From: Bacteroidia bacterium
Lineage (GTDB): Bacteria > Bacteroidota > Bacteroidia > Bacteroidales > Bacteroidaceae
Direction of reading: 5' to 3'
NCBI GenBank assembly: GCA_009929715.1
Contig: RZZX01000001.1
Coordinates: 1-36,837, forward strand
DNA length: 36,837 nucleotides
Position numbers and translations under genes: made by a program. This document shows, piece after piece, positions 1-7,627 of the stretch; position 1 is the stretch's first letter; the number at the start of each line of letters is the position of its first letter. The notes beneath the pieces are model-generated. The model was not told where the DNA came from, searched no databases, and was given only the letters and a program-made list of their open reading frames with translations.

Positions 1-630
1 CGAAGGAGTGGGATTTCCCCTCTTTCCTCTCTGAAAAAATAGTTATCTTCTTTGGGCATCTTTCCAAAATCAAAAGTTGCATTTATAAGTTGAACTCAAG
101 TTATCAAAGGTAAACTTTTATACCTCAAGAGCTGGATATTATAACTTCTATTTTTTAGGGATTTTAACTACCAGGTAGATTGTTAAATTAAATATAAATA
201 ATAAACAGTATAAAAAACATTTTGTTCAACTAATATTTTCTTCATGCGAATATCAGCAATATGAGTAGCAATCTATCAAATAAAAAACAATCGGCATGCT
301 AATATCTTTTGTAGTTTATCGGCCAATTGCTTATATTCTAACAGAGCTTACTTTGTTTCTCATTTAGATATTAGCAAATAAAAGGTTCCCATTAAACGCA
401 GTTTTAAAAAAGCTACACCCTAAAACAACATCAACAAAAACACCTTTCAGTTCTTTCTTAGCAAAAGAGTTAAGTCTAAAGGTTTACCTTCTACTATTAT
501 CTTTTCCATATTCACTATTCAATTATCATTAATTGTATAATTTTCACAACACGTAAAAACAGTACAAATATACAGAAAATACATTGAATAACCATTGTAT
601 AGAATAGTTATTAATATTTTGTCGAATGAA
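1..630. other. AT-rich non-coding region, no gene seen
   Basis: No open reading frame of gene-like length or composition is visible on either strand here. The DNA is AT-rich with scattered homopolymer runs. A small 11-bp palindrome, CTACC-A-GGTAG, lies at 168-178. No tRNA, terminator or att-like repeat was recognised. It may be the intergenic region behind a gene left of the window. Confidence 0.6.
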
Positions 631-872
631 AGTGTTCACTCTCTACTGCTGTTCATTATTTGTGAACACTACCAAATAATGAACGCCAATAGAAATTCAT
701 CCTATCAAATCATTTGATAAAAACAACCAAGTTGGTTGTTATCCATTTGGAGCTAAAATGATGTATTAAATCACAAAAACGACCTTTATCCTAGTTAAAA
801 ATGGGATAAAGCACTTATCTTTTCTGGCATTTGCAGAAATATTTATTTCAGCCAAGTTGGTTGAATCTTGGC
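631..872. repeat. Cluster of inverted repeats upstream of the HTH/primase-helicase genes
   Basis: Six inverted repeats lie in about 240 bp: AGTGTTCAC 631-639 with GTGAACACT 662-670; GTTCATTATTTG 651-662 with CAAATAATGAAC 673-684 (12-bp perfect arms, overlapping the first repeat so only one hairpin can form at a time); the 17-bp palindrome TATCAAATCATTTGATA at 703-719; the 19-bp palindrome AACAACCAAGTTGGTTGTT at 722-740; CTTTATCC 784-791 with GGATAAAG 804-811; and GCCAAG 851-856 with CTTGGC 867-872. CCAAGTTGGTTG occurs as a direct repeat at 727-738 and 852-863. These are direct observations. That they are operators, or an origin used by the downstream primase-helicase, is inference from position. 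Confidence 0.75.
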
Positions 873-926
873 AGTTTATGTCTAAAAAGGCCTATTCCTT
901 TGCAGCCAAATCAATAAGTTCTAATT

Positions 927-1286
927 ATGGAAGTAATAACAATAGACTCGGCAGCCTTCAAGAAATTAGAAGCAAAAATCAATGCCATTGCTGATTATGT
1001 TGCAAATAATAAGGTCGCCGAAGAGGTAAATGAAGATGAAATTTGGGTAGATAGCTATGAGGTTTGTACATTCTTAAAAATTAGCGAGAAGACTCTGCAA
1101 CGACTTCGTGTAGGTGGAGATATAACCTACTCGAATATTCGTGGCCGCTATTTTTATAAGATAGCAGAGATTAAGCGGATGTTGGAAAACCGAATGATAA
1201 AGAGTACGAATGAGAATCTAAATGATTTAATAACTAACCACAAGCTCTATGTTAAAGAAAGACGAGATTCTAGAAAGAACCAATAA
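927..1286 (+). CDS. Helix-turn-helix (excisionase/MerR-like HTH_17) DNA-binding protein
   Basis: This 119-aa protein has a helical N-terminus followed by an HTH_17-type domain at about residues 40-100 (motifs WVDSYEVCTFLKISEKTLQR, then RGRYFYKIAEIKRML). This fold occurs in excisionases and in small regulators of Bacteroidales mobile elements. It is probably a DNA-binding regulator or recombination/replication accessory protein. The 3' end overlaps the next gene by 38 bp, so the two are probably translated together. Just upstream lies the inverted-repeat cluster at 631-872, a natural candidate for its binding sites (inference). It resembles the protein at 3297-3572, which shares the pattern of an HTH followed by TLQR, a G, then YF/FY and a final helix. 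Target and exact role cannot be read from the sequence. Confidence 0.85.
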   Translation: MEVITIDSAAFKKLEAKINAIADYVANNKVAEEVNEDEIWVDSYEVCTFLKISEKTLQRLRVGGDITYSNIRGRYFYKIAEIKRMLENRMIKSTNENLNDLITNHKLYVKERRDSRKNQ

Positions 1287-3285
1287 TGGTTTGAATGTTT
1301 TCAAGCATTACATTTCCGGGAACTGGAGAATCGGACGAAACTTCCTCAACCCTCTTTATCAGGATAGCAAAGCTTCGTGCAACATTTACTTTGACCGATA
1401 TAGTGGAGTTTACAAGATGAAAGATTTTGGAAACGATCAGTTCAGTGGAGATTGTTTCTTTCTTGTTGGTCAAATGAACGGGTTGGATTGTAGTAACACT
1501 AATGAATTTGTGGAGATTATGAAAATTATCGACCGTGACTTATCATTAGGTCTGTCTGAGAAAAATCTGTCACCTATATCAAAAGTAAAAGCACCATTGG
1601 TAAACGTGGCATCTATAATTGAACGAGAAAGCAAATCTTTTCAGTTCAAGGAACAACCATTTACTAAATCAGAAACTGTTTTTTGGGAACAATGCGGAAT
1701 TACTGCTGAAATACTCAATGAATATAAAGTTTATTCCTTGCATTCGTTTGAAAGTCAAAATTCAGACGATAAACCTTTCTGTTTAATTTCATCTCCATCC
1801 GAACCGATGTTTGGCTATAAGAGCAAACGTTTTATCAAACTGTATAGACCTTTTTCGCAAGTTCGCTTTATGTATGGGGGCAATATCGGTGAAAACTATT
1901 GCTTCGGATTGGAACAATTACCCGCAAAGGGTGATACTATCTTTATAACAGGAGGAGAAAAGGATGTGATGTCGATGGCTGCAAAGGGTTTTCATGCCAT
2001 TTGCTTCAATAGTGAAACAGTGAATATTCCTGCAAACATCATCTATAAACTTACATTCCGATTCAAACATATCATTCTGCTTTATGATATGGACAAGACG
2101 GGGATAGAAAGCAGTAAGAAACACGAGAAACAGCTTACAGAATATAGTGTAAAACGACTTGCTTTGCCACTTGCAGGAACAAAAGAAGAAAAGGATATAT
2201 CCGATTATTTTAAGCTCGGATATACCCGTACAGAGTTTTTGAAGTTATTCCTTGATTTTTTAGATACATTATACAGTGACACAATGACAATGCTTAAATC
2301 GTGCGAAATTGATTATAAAAATCCTCCGGCAAAAGCGCAGGAGATTATATCAGCAGGTGATGTACCACTTGGTACACAAGGGAACCTGCTATGTATTACA
2401 GGTGGTGAGGGTACAGGCAAAAGTAACTACATAGCCGCATTGGTCGCCGGTTCCATCTGTAATGGAAATACGCCAATTGATACATTGGGTATTCAAGTAA
2501 TGGAGAATATTAATCATAAGGCCGTATTACTCTACGATACAGAACAATCAGAAGTACAGCTTTACAAGAATGTAACCAATCTGCTCAAACGCGCCAAACA
2601 AAAGGACATGCCGACAGAGTTTAAGGCTTTTTGTCTGACCTCAATGTCAAGAAAAGAACGCTTACAGGCAATCGTGCAAAGTATGGATAAGTTTCATTAC
2701 GAATATGGCGGTATCCAAATAGTGGTGATTGATGGTATTGCTGACTTGATACGCTGTGCCAATGATGAAGCGGAAAGTATCGCTATTATTGATGAACTAT
2801 ACAGATTAGCAGGTATATATAAAACCTGCATTATTACCGTTCTTCACTTTGTGCCCAATGGTTTGAAACTTAGAGGACATTTGGGTAGTGAACTGCAACG
2901 AAAGGCAGCTACCATTCTTTCGATTGAGAAAGATGAGAATCCAGCTGTATCGGTTGTAAAAGCCTTGAAAGTGAGAGACGGCAGTCCGTTAGATGTTCCG
3001 CTGATGCAGTTCTCCTGGAACAGAGAAATCGGTATGCACACCTATTTAGGTGAGAAGTCTCGTGAAGTTAAGGAACAACGCAAGCAAAAGGAACTTGAGA
3101 ATCTTTCCCGTGAAGTGTTTGAGAAGCAGCAATTCATCACCTACATTGACTTGTGCGAACAGATACAACAGATATTGGATGTAAGCGAACGTACAGCAAA
3201 AAGCTATATCAAGTTTATGCGTAATACGGAAATTATAGTGAAAGATCCGTCCAATCAGAGTTATTTTATTAAAGGTCTAATTTAG
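1249..3285 (+). CDS. TOPRIM primase / RepA-like AAA helicase
   Basis: This 678-aa protein probably unwinds DNA and primes synthesis for the element. The N-terminal part (about 1-110) looks like the primase-associated region of mobile-element primases. A TOPRIM domain follows, with GGEKD at about 235 and DMDKTG at about 280. A RecA-like ATPase then has Walker A GGEGTGKS at about 385-392 and Walker B VVIDGIAD at about 492-499. The stretch around LRGHLGSELQRKA matches the RepA/AAA_25 helicase pattern. The C-terminus (about 600-678) looks helical and DNA-binding. The start at 1249 gives the N-terminus expected for the family and overlaps the preceding HTH gene by 38 bp. It sits between two HTH genes, a common arrangement on Bacteroidales ICEs. 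A role in replicating the excised circle is inferred. Confidence 0.88.
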   Translation: MLKKDEILERTNNGLNVFKHYISGNWRIGRNFLNPLYQDSKASCNIYFDRYSGVYKMKDFGNDQFSGDCFFLVGQMNGLDCSNTNEFVEIMKIIDRDLSLGLSEKNLSPISKVKAPLVNVASIIERESKSFQFKEQPFTKSETVFWEQCGITAEILNEYKVYSLHSFESQNSDDKPFCLISSPSEPMFGYKSKRFIKLYRPFSQVRFMYGGNIGENYCFGLEQLPAKGDTIFITGGEKDVMSMAAKGFHAICFNSETVNIPANIIYKLTFRFKHIILLYDMDKTGIESSKKHEKQLTEYSVKRLALPLAGTKEEKDISDYFKLGYTRTEFLKLFLDFLDTLYSDTMTMLKSCEIDYKNPPAKAQEIISAGDVPLGTQGNLLCITGGEGTGKSNYIAALVAGSICNGNTPIDTLGIQVMENINHKAVLLYDTEQSEVQLYKNVTNLLKRAKQKDMPTEFKAFCLTSMSRKERLQAIVQSMDKFHYEYGGIQIVVIDGIADLIRCANDEAESIAIIDELYRLAGIYKTCIITVLHFVPNGLKLRGHLGSELQRKAATILSIEKDENPAVSVVKALKVRDGSPLDVPLMQFSWNREIGMHTYLGEKSREVKEQRKQKELENLSREVFEKQQFITYIDLCEQIQQILDVSERTAKSYIKFMRNTEIIVKDPSNQSYFIKGLI

Positions 3286-3296
3286 GAGGAAATAAT

Positions 3297-3572
3297 ATGT
3301 ATGTAGATAGAGATGATTTTGTAGCATGGATGGAGCGGATTATGGATAATTTTGAGAGGATTGAAAAGAAAGTTGACCGACTTTCAAATGTTCGTAACTG
3401 TTTGGATGGTGAACAGCTCTTGGATAATCAGGATTTGATGATGATTACCAAAATGTCTTCAAGAACACTACAGCGATACAGAAAGAAAGGAACATTGCCC
3501 TATATAAATAAGGATGGTAAGAATTTTTATAGAGCTTCAGATGTGCATAAGTTTATTCGAGAGAAGCTATAA
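3297..3572 (+). CDS. Helix-turn-helix (HTH_17) DNA-binding protein
   Basis: This 91-aa protein has a short helical N-terminus and an HTH_17-like domain at about 40-91 (LLDNQDLMMITKMSSRTLQR, then LPYINKDGKNFYRASDVHKF). It belongs to the small HTH family that accompanies primase, helicase and mobilisation genes in Bacteroidales elements. It starts 12 bp after the primase-helicase stop, with AGGAGG (about 3284-3289) upstream of ATG, a good ribosome binding site for this group, and is probably co-transcribed. A strong hairpin terminator follows at once. It is a distant paralogue in appearance of the 927-1286 product. It likely regulates or assists replication or excision; no specific target can be stated. 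Confidence 0.85.
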   Translation: MYVDRDDFVAWMERIMDNFERIEKKVDRLSNVRNCLDGEQLLDNQDLMMITKMSSRTLQRYRKKGTLPYINKDGKNFYRASDVHKFIREKL

Positions 3573-3579
3573 AATAGAC

Positions 3580-3613
3580 GTAAAAGGCAGACTACAATTG
3601 ATCTGCCTTTTAC
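3580..3613 (+). terminator. Terminator hairpin after the HTH/primase module
   Basis: GTAAAAGGCAGA (3580-3591) pairs perfectly with TCTGCCTTTTAC (3602-3613) around a 10-nt loop. It starts 8 bp after the stop of the HTH gene and marks the end of the first operon and the left edge of the defence-like cargo. The arm carries its own T run. Confidence 0.8.
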
Positions 3614-3726
3614 CATTTATAGGGATATGAGATATTATCCTATCCATCAACATCATTAGAATCATAATACTGCAATAAATTCGCAAATATTAAAAACTTA
3701 TTTATTAATTTTGAATTTATATTTCG

Positions 3727-3734
3727 TATATTTG
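3727..3734 (+). promoter_or_regulatory. Possible Bacteroides -7 promoter element
   Basis: TATATTTG matches the Bacteroides -7 consensus TAnnTTTG and lies 22 bp before the ATG of the AAA ATPase gene. A TTTTG at 3709-3713 could serve as a -33 element, but its spacing is shorter than usual. The call rests on the -7 match and its position after a terminator. Confidence 0.4.
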
Positions 3735-3756
3735 CATAAAACAAGTTTTAAAGATT

Positions 3757-4965
3757 ATGATAGCAGAAATAAAATTCAAGAATATACTTTCTTTCAGAGA
3801 CGAAACAGTTTTTAGTTTTGAAGCTGATAAAAGTAAGGAAATGGAATCATATCACGTTGTTGAAGTGGCCTCCGGAATACGTTTACTTAAACTTGCCGTT
3901 GTTTATGGAGCAAATGCCTCCGGTAAAAGTAATTTTATCAAGATTTGCGACTTTATAAAGAAGTTCTTGATTAGAGTGCCTTCAAACAAAGGCGAAGAAA
4001 CAGGAATTACACCCTTCTTAATGGATAAGGATTGCAGTAATCAAACTTCAGATCTAAGTATTTCATTTTATGTTATCGAAAAAGGACAGGCAACAAAGTT
4101 TGTTTATAGTCTTTCTTTAACAAGAAATCATATTGCAAATGAAACATTGGTATATTATCCAAGCCAGCAACCTTCTACTGTATTTGAAAGAACGATAGAG
4201 AATGGCGTTTCTACTATTAAGTTTGGTACTAAAATAAAATTGACAGCAGCAGCAAAAGAGGAAATTTCTTTAAAATGCTTGCCTAATATGTCGGTATTTG
4301 CCGCTTATATGCAGGTGAATGTGAATGTGCCTGAAATAGAAAGCATTCTTTCCTATTTCAAGGAACAGATTATGCCAGCCATAACACCTTCTTTACCACT
4401 TGACAGATATGCAGAAAGGCATATTAAAGAAGAAAAAGCAAAAGAATATATCTTACGTTATTTGCAGGAAGCAGATTTCAATATCACTGACATTTCTGCA
4501 AAAGAAAAAGACACTTCAGCAGGTGTTGTACAAGACACTATATTCCAACATAAAGTAAAGGATACGCAAGGAAAAGAATCCTATTATGAATTTCCTGAAG
4601 TTTTTGAGTCTCAAGGAACCATCCGTACAATGAGATTAGCCGGCTGTATTCAAGAAATCCTTGCTAACAACGCTTTTTTAGCTGTTGATGAGATAGAATC
4701 TTCGTTGCATCCAAAATTGATTGAATATATTATTGAACGTTTCTTGAAAGAATCGGATAAAGCACAACTGCTATTAACAACCCATTATGATGGCTTATTA
4801 GCAGAAGAAGACTTACTACGTAAAGATAACGTTTGGTTTACTGAAAAGAACAACGATGGTGCTACTATCCTTTACCCTCTCACCGATTTTAAAGGATTGA
4901 ATCGTATCAGTTCATTACAGAAAGCTTATAAGTTTGGAAAATTTGGAGCAATCCCGAACCTCTAA
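3757..4965 (+). CDS. AAA-family ATPase, AbiLi/RloA-like (putative phage defence)
   Basis: This 402-aa protein is an ABC/SMC-related AAA ATPase of the AAA_15/AAA_21 type. It starts MIAEIKFKNILSF, the usual N-terminus of the family, with Walker A GANASGKS at 51-58. A degenerate ABC signature lies around ESQGTIR, Walker B plus catalytic Glu in LAVDEIESSLHP at about 307-318, and a His switch in TTHYDG at about 342. The middle region is variable. It is followed 11 bp later by an RloB-like gene; this ATPase/RloB pairing is that of the AbiL abortive-infection system and related OLD-like modules. The ATPase would act as sensor or motor and the partner as effector (inferred from the pair). Anti-phage activity is not shown by sequence alone. 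Confidence 0.85.
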   Translation: MIAEIKFKNILSFRDETVFSFEADKSKEMESYHVVEVASGIRLLKLAVVYGANASGKSNFIKICDFIKKFLIRVPSNKGEETGITPFLMDKDCSNQTSDLSISFYVIEKGQATKFVYSLSLTRNHIANETLVYYPSQQPSTVFERTIENGVSTIKFGTKIKLTAAAKEEISLKCLPNMSVFAAYMQVNVNVPEIESILSYFKEQIMPAITPSLPLDRYAERHIKEEKAKEYILRYLQEADFNITDISAKEKDTSAGVVQDTIFQHKVKDTQGKESYYEFPEVFESQGTIRTMRLAGCIQEILANNAFLAVDEIESSLHPKLIEYIIERFLKESDKAQLLLTTHYDGLLAEEDLLRKDNVWFTEKNNDGATILYPLTDFKGLNRISSLQKAYKFGKFGAIPNL

Positions 4966-4976
4966 TATGTGTAATT

Positions 4977-5558
4977 ATGAGAAACCTTAGAAATACACAT
5001 GAGACACGCCAAGTCATTCACATTGTTGGCGAGGGATTGACGGAATTGTTCTATTTCAGCCACATTAAGAAGTTATTGGGCTACCACTGTTCTATTTCGC
5101 CCCGTCTGTTTGAAAATAACAGCATTGAAAAGATTGAGAAAAAAATCAAGGAGTTGTTAAAAGAAGATGTGTTTGTGATCTGCGTTTTCGATGCAGATGT
5201 TAGCCGACGTTCTGAAGCCGAAAACAGAAAACTTACTGCTTTAAAGAAACGCTACGAAAAGAATAAAAAGGTGCTTCTTTGTGATAGTCTTCAATCTATC
5301 GAATATTGGTTTCTACTACATTATGAAGATACCTGTCGCCATTTCAAAGATTCCGATGCAACAGAGAAGGCTTTGAAACGCTATATTCCAGCATACGACA
5401 AGAGTCGTAAGTTTATGGAGAAGGATAAATGGGTCAAAGATATGATTGCTGACAGTAAGATGGAAAAGGCTTGCGCATTGGCTGAGAAATATCAAGGACG
5501 TGATTCTTATAGTGAAATTTATAAAGCAGTGAGCGTTTTAAGCGAATATAAAAGATAA
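4977..5558 (+). CDS. RloB-like protein, AbiLii-type partner
   Basis: This 193-aa protein has the hallmarks of the RloB family, thought to hold a TOPRIM-like nuclease fold: GEGLTELFYF at 18-27 (conserved Glu residues E19 and E23), an acidic FDADV at 71-75, and the C-terminal SIEYWFLLHY at about 107-116. Length is normal for the family. It begins 11 bp after the AAA ATPase and ends 6 bp before the GHKL gene, so all three are probably one transcript. The pair matches the AbiLi/AbiLii arrangement. A nucleic-acid-cleaving effector role is inferred from the acidic residues. Confidence 0.85.
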   Translation: MRNLRNTHETRQVIHIVGEGLTELFYFSHIKKLLGYHCSISPRLFENNSIEKIEKKIKELLKEDVFVICVFDADVSRRSEAENRKLTALKKRYEKNKKVLLCDSLQSIEYWFLLHYEDTCRHFKDSDATEKALKRYIPAYDKSRKFMEKDKWVKDMIADSKMEKACALAEKYQGRDSYSEIYKAVSVLSEYKR

Positions 5559-5564
5559 AAAGCA

Positions 5565-7583
5565 ATGAAAAGGACTTTTACTACAAATTCAAGACTCGTC
5601 AATGAGTTGTTTGCTAATTACATTAGCACATTTACAGCTTTCTGCGAACTAATTAATAATTCGATACAAGCAGATGCAAAAAACATTTGGATAGACCTTC
5701 ATTATACAGATGATACAATACTAACACCTTTAGTTATAAACAAGATTAAAATAAAGGATGACGGTAAGGGTGTGCATATTAATGAACTAGATCAAAAAAT
5801 ATTGGATATAGGTACGGCAAACAAAAGCGGTGGTAAGGGAATAGGACGTTTTGCTGCATTTCAAATTGGAAAAAATATCGAAATAGAAACCATCGGATAT
5901 TCCAACATAAATGATACATACTCAAAAGCTACTATCCCTTTGGCTTTTGATAGTTTTGGTAAAAACATCAATGTTACGGATGTTGATATTGAAACAAATG
6001 AGGAAATCCTAAAAGGGAAACATAAGACCTGTTATCAAGTAACTATTTTTAATTTATATGATTCAACAATAACAGATATAGAACCAAAGAAAAAAATTAT
6101 ATATAAATTTTTAAAAGATCATATTCAAGACTCTATATTTGAACGATACCCTTTAAAAGTATTTAATAATGAAATTAGATTTCATATTAATGGAAAATAT
6201 TTACAACCATCTGAGTTTGTTATAGGGACGCCACAAAATGAGCAAAAGTCGTATTTTGACAAAAGTGGAAAAGAACATAAAGCTAGATTTAGTTTTATTC
6301 ATATCAAAAATTTAGACAAACGAAAAATATTTCTTACTACATTAAATGCTGGCATTCAAACAATAGCAACAGGATTTGAATATGAGGCGGAATGGCTTAG
6401 TCCAAAGATAGGAGGTTGGTTCGTCTATATAGCCTGTGATACTTTACCCTCTGATATGTATAGAAATATCGATTTGGATGGGATGGATGAAAATGTCAAA
6501 CATTATAAGGCCTTCATTAAAGATCAATTAAATGTTTTTTTCAAGGATAAAAATAAGGAATTTGACAATTTTATCGAGAAATTACAAAAAGACGAATACT
6601 ATCCATATAAAGAAAAGTCTAGTTCCAAATCAAAAACTATGGTTTTTGATAAATTGGCATATCTAGTAGAGGATAGGTATAATATATTGAACGAAAAAAA
6701 CAAACTTCGGGAGATAGTTTATCCTTTGATTGATAGAACGATTTCAAATGGTGAATTCGACCAAATATTAAGGAGCATATTAAAGCTGAATAACAAAATG
6801 GTTTCTCAGTTTTCTAGCTTATTGGAAAAGACAGAGTTAGACAATGTAATAGAATTTTCAGATAAAGTCGCAAGAAAGATGGAGGATATCGATTTTATTG
6901 AAAAGTTAGTTTATTCAGAAATATCAAAGAACGTAAAAGAAAGAAAGGAACTTCATAAATTTCTAGAGAAAATGTTGTGGATTTTCGGAGAAGAATATAG
7001 TGATTCAACGCGATTATTGTCAGATAAGAATCTCGAGCACAATCTGAAGAAACTTCGCGATGAACTACTAGAATATAAAGCCTCAAAAAAGGATGACAAT
7101 CTTGCAACAATAGATAAATCATTAAAATCAATAACAGATTTATTTATGTATAGTGAAAAGATAATCGATTATAAGCAACGTGAAGTATTAATAGTAGAAT
7201 TAAAAGCTCCAAAGGTAAAAATTAGTCCGAAAGAACTGGGACAGGCCATGAAATATGCTACAGCAATAGAAAAAAGTTCAGTAGCACCTGCAAATATGAA
7301 GTTTAAGATATTATTGGTGAGTTCGGAAATTAATGATGATGCAACGTTCCAAATTAAAGGTGAAGAAGATAACCAATATCTTTATTTCAGAAGCAAAAAG
7401 AGAAACATAGAGGTATGGGTAATGAAATGGGCTGATATAATTGAAAACACAAAACGTAAATTAAAGTATATGTCTGCTATTTTAGAAACTAAGGATATGG
7501 ATGTACAGGAAAAGGCTAATAAAGACTTTTCTGAAATTAATTTTGGAAAAACTTCTTCTACGTTAAAAAAGGTCACAGTATAA
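5565..7583 (+). CDS. GHKL (Hsp90/MORC-like) ATPase with C-terminal PD-(D/E)XK nuclease-like domain
   Basis: This 672-aa protein opens with a GHKL ATPase: N box ELINNSIQADA (E28, N31/N32), G1 box DDGKG at 65-69 and G2 box GGKGIGR at 89-95. A long middle region (about 330-530) is Lys/Glu-rich and helical, probably coiled coil. At about 540-560 it has VLIVELKAPKVKISPKELGQ, with the E-x-K (ELK, about 545-547) followed by Gln and Tyr as in DUF4263/PD-(D/E)XK nucleases; an upstream acidic residue of the site was not pinned down. ATP-gated dimer closure controlling a nuclease is a plausible mechanism (inference). It is the third gene of a tight cargo operon with the AbiL-like pair, 6 bp downstream of the RloB gene, and ends at a strong terminator. 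Composition is more AT-rich than the tra genes. Confidence 0.75.
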   Translation: MKRTFTTNSRLVNELFANYISTFTAFCELINNSIQADAKNIWIDLHYTDDTILTPLVINKIKIKDDGKGVHINELDQKILDIGTANKSGGKGIGRFAAFQIGKNIEIETIGYSNINDTYSKATIPLAFDSFGKNINVTDVDIETNEEILKGKHKTCYQVTIFNLYDSTITDIEPKKKIIYKFLKDHIQDSIFERYPLKVFNNEIRFHINGKYLQPSEFVIGTPQNEQKSYFDKSGKEHKARFSFIHIKNLDKRKIFLTTLNAGIQTIATGFEYEAEWLSPKIGGWFVYIACDTLPSDMYRNIDLDGMDENVKHYKAFIKDQLNVFFKDKNKEFDNFIEKLQKDEYYPYKEKSSSKSKTMVFDKLAYLVEDRYNILNEKNKLREIVYPLIDRTISNGEFDQILRSILKLNNKMVSQFSSLLEKTELDNVIEFSDKVARKMEDIDFIEKLVYSEISKNVKERKELHKFLEKMLWIFGEEYSDSTRLLSDKNLEHNLKKLRDELLEYKASKKDDNLATIDKSLKSITDLFMYSEKIIDYKQREVLIVELKAPKVKISPKELGQAMKYATAIEKSSVAPANMKFKILLVSSEINDDATFQIKGEEDNQYLYFRSKKRNIEVWVMKWADIIENTKRKLKYMSAILETKDMDVQEKANKDFSEINFGKTSSTLKKVTV

Positions 7584-7592
7584 AAGTTTTAA

Positions 7593-7624
7593 TAGAACCC
7601 TCGAATATTTTTTTGAGGGTTCTA
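7593..7624. terminator. Bidirectional terminator between the cargo operon and the helicase gene
   Basis: TAGAACCCTC (7593-7602) pairs with GAGGGTTCTA (7615-7624) around a T-rich 12-nt loop; flanking AAAGTT and AACTTT extend the symmetry. It lies between the convergent stops of the GHKL gene (7583) and the methylase/helicase gene (7628), so it probably serves both strands. Confidence 0.85.
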
Positions 7625-7627
7625 ACT

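Noticed and set aside
565..572. CAAATATA, a minus-strand match to the Bacteroides -7 element TAnnTTTG
   Set aside because: There is no -33 element at proper distance and no gene in the 560 bp it would read into; a chance match in AT-rich DNA is likely.
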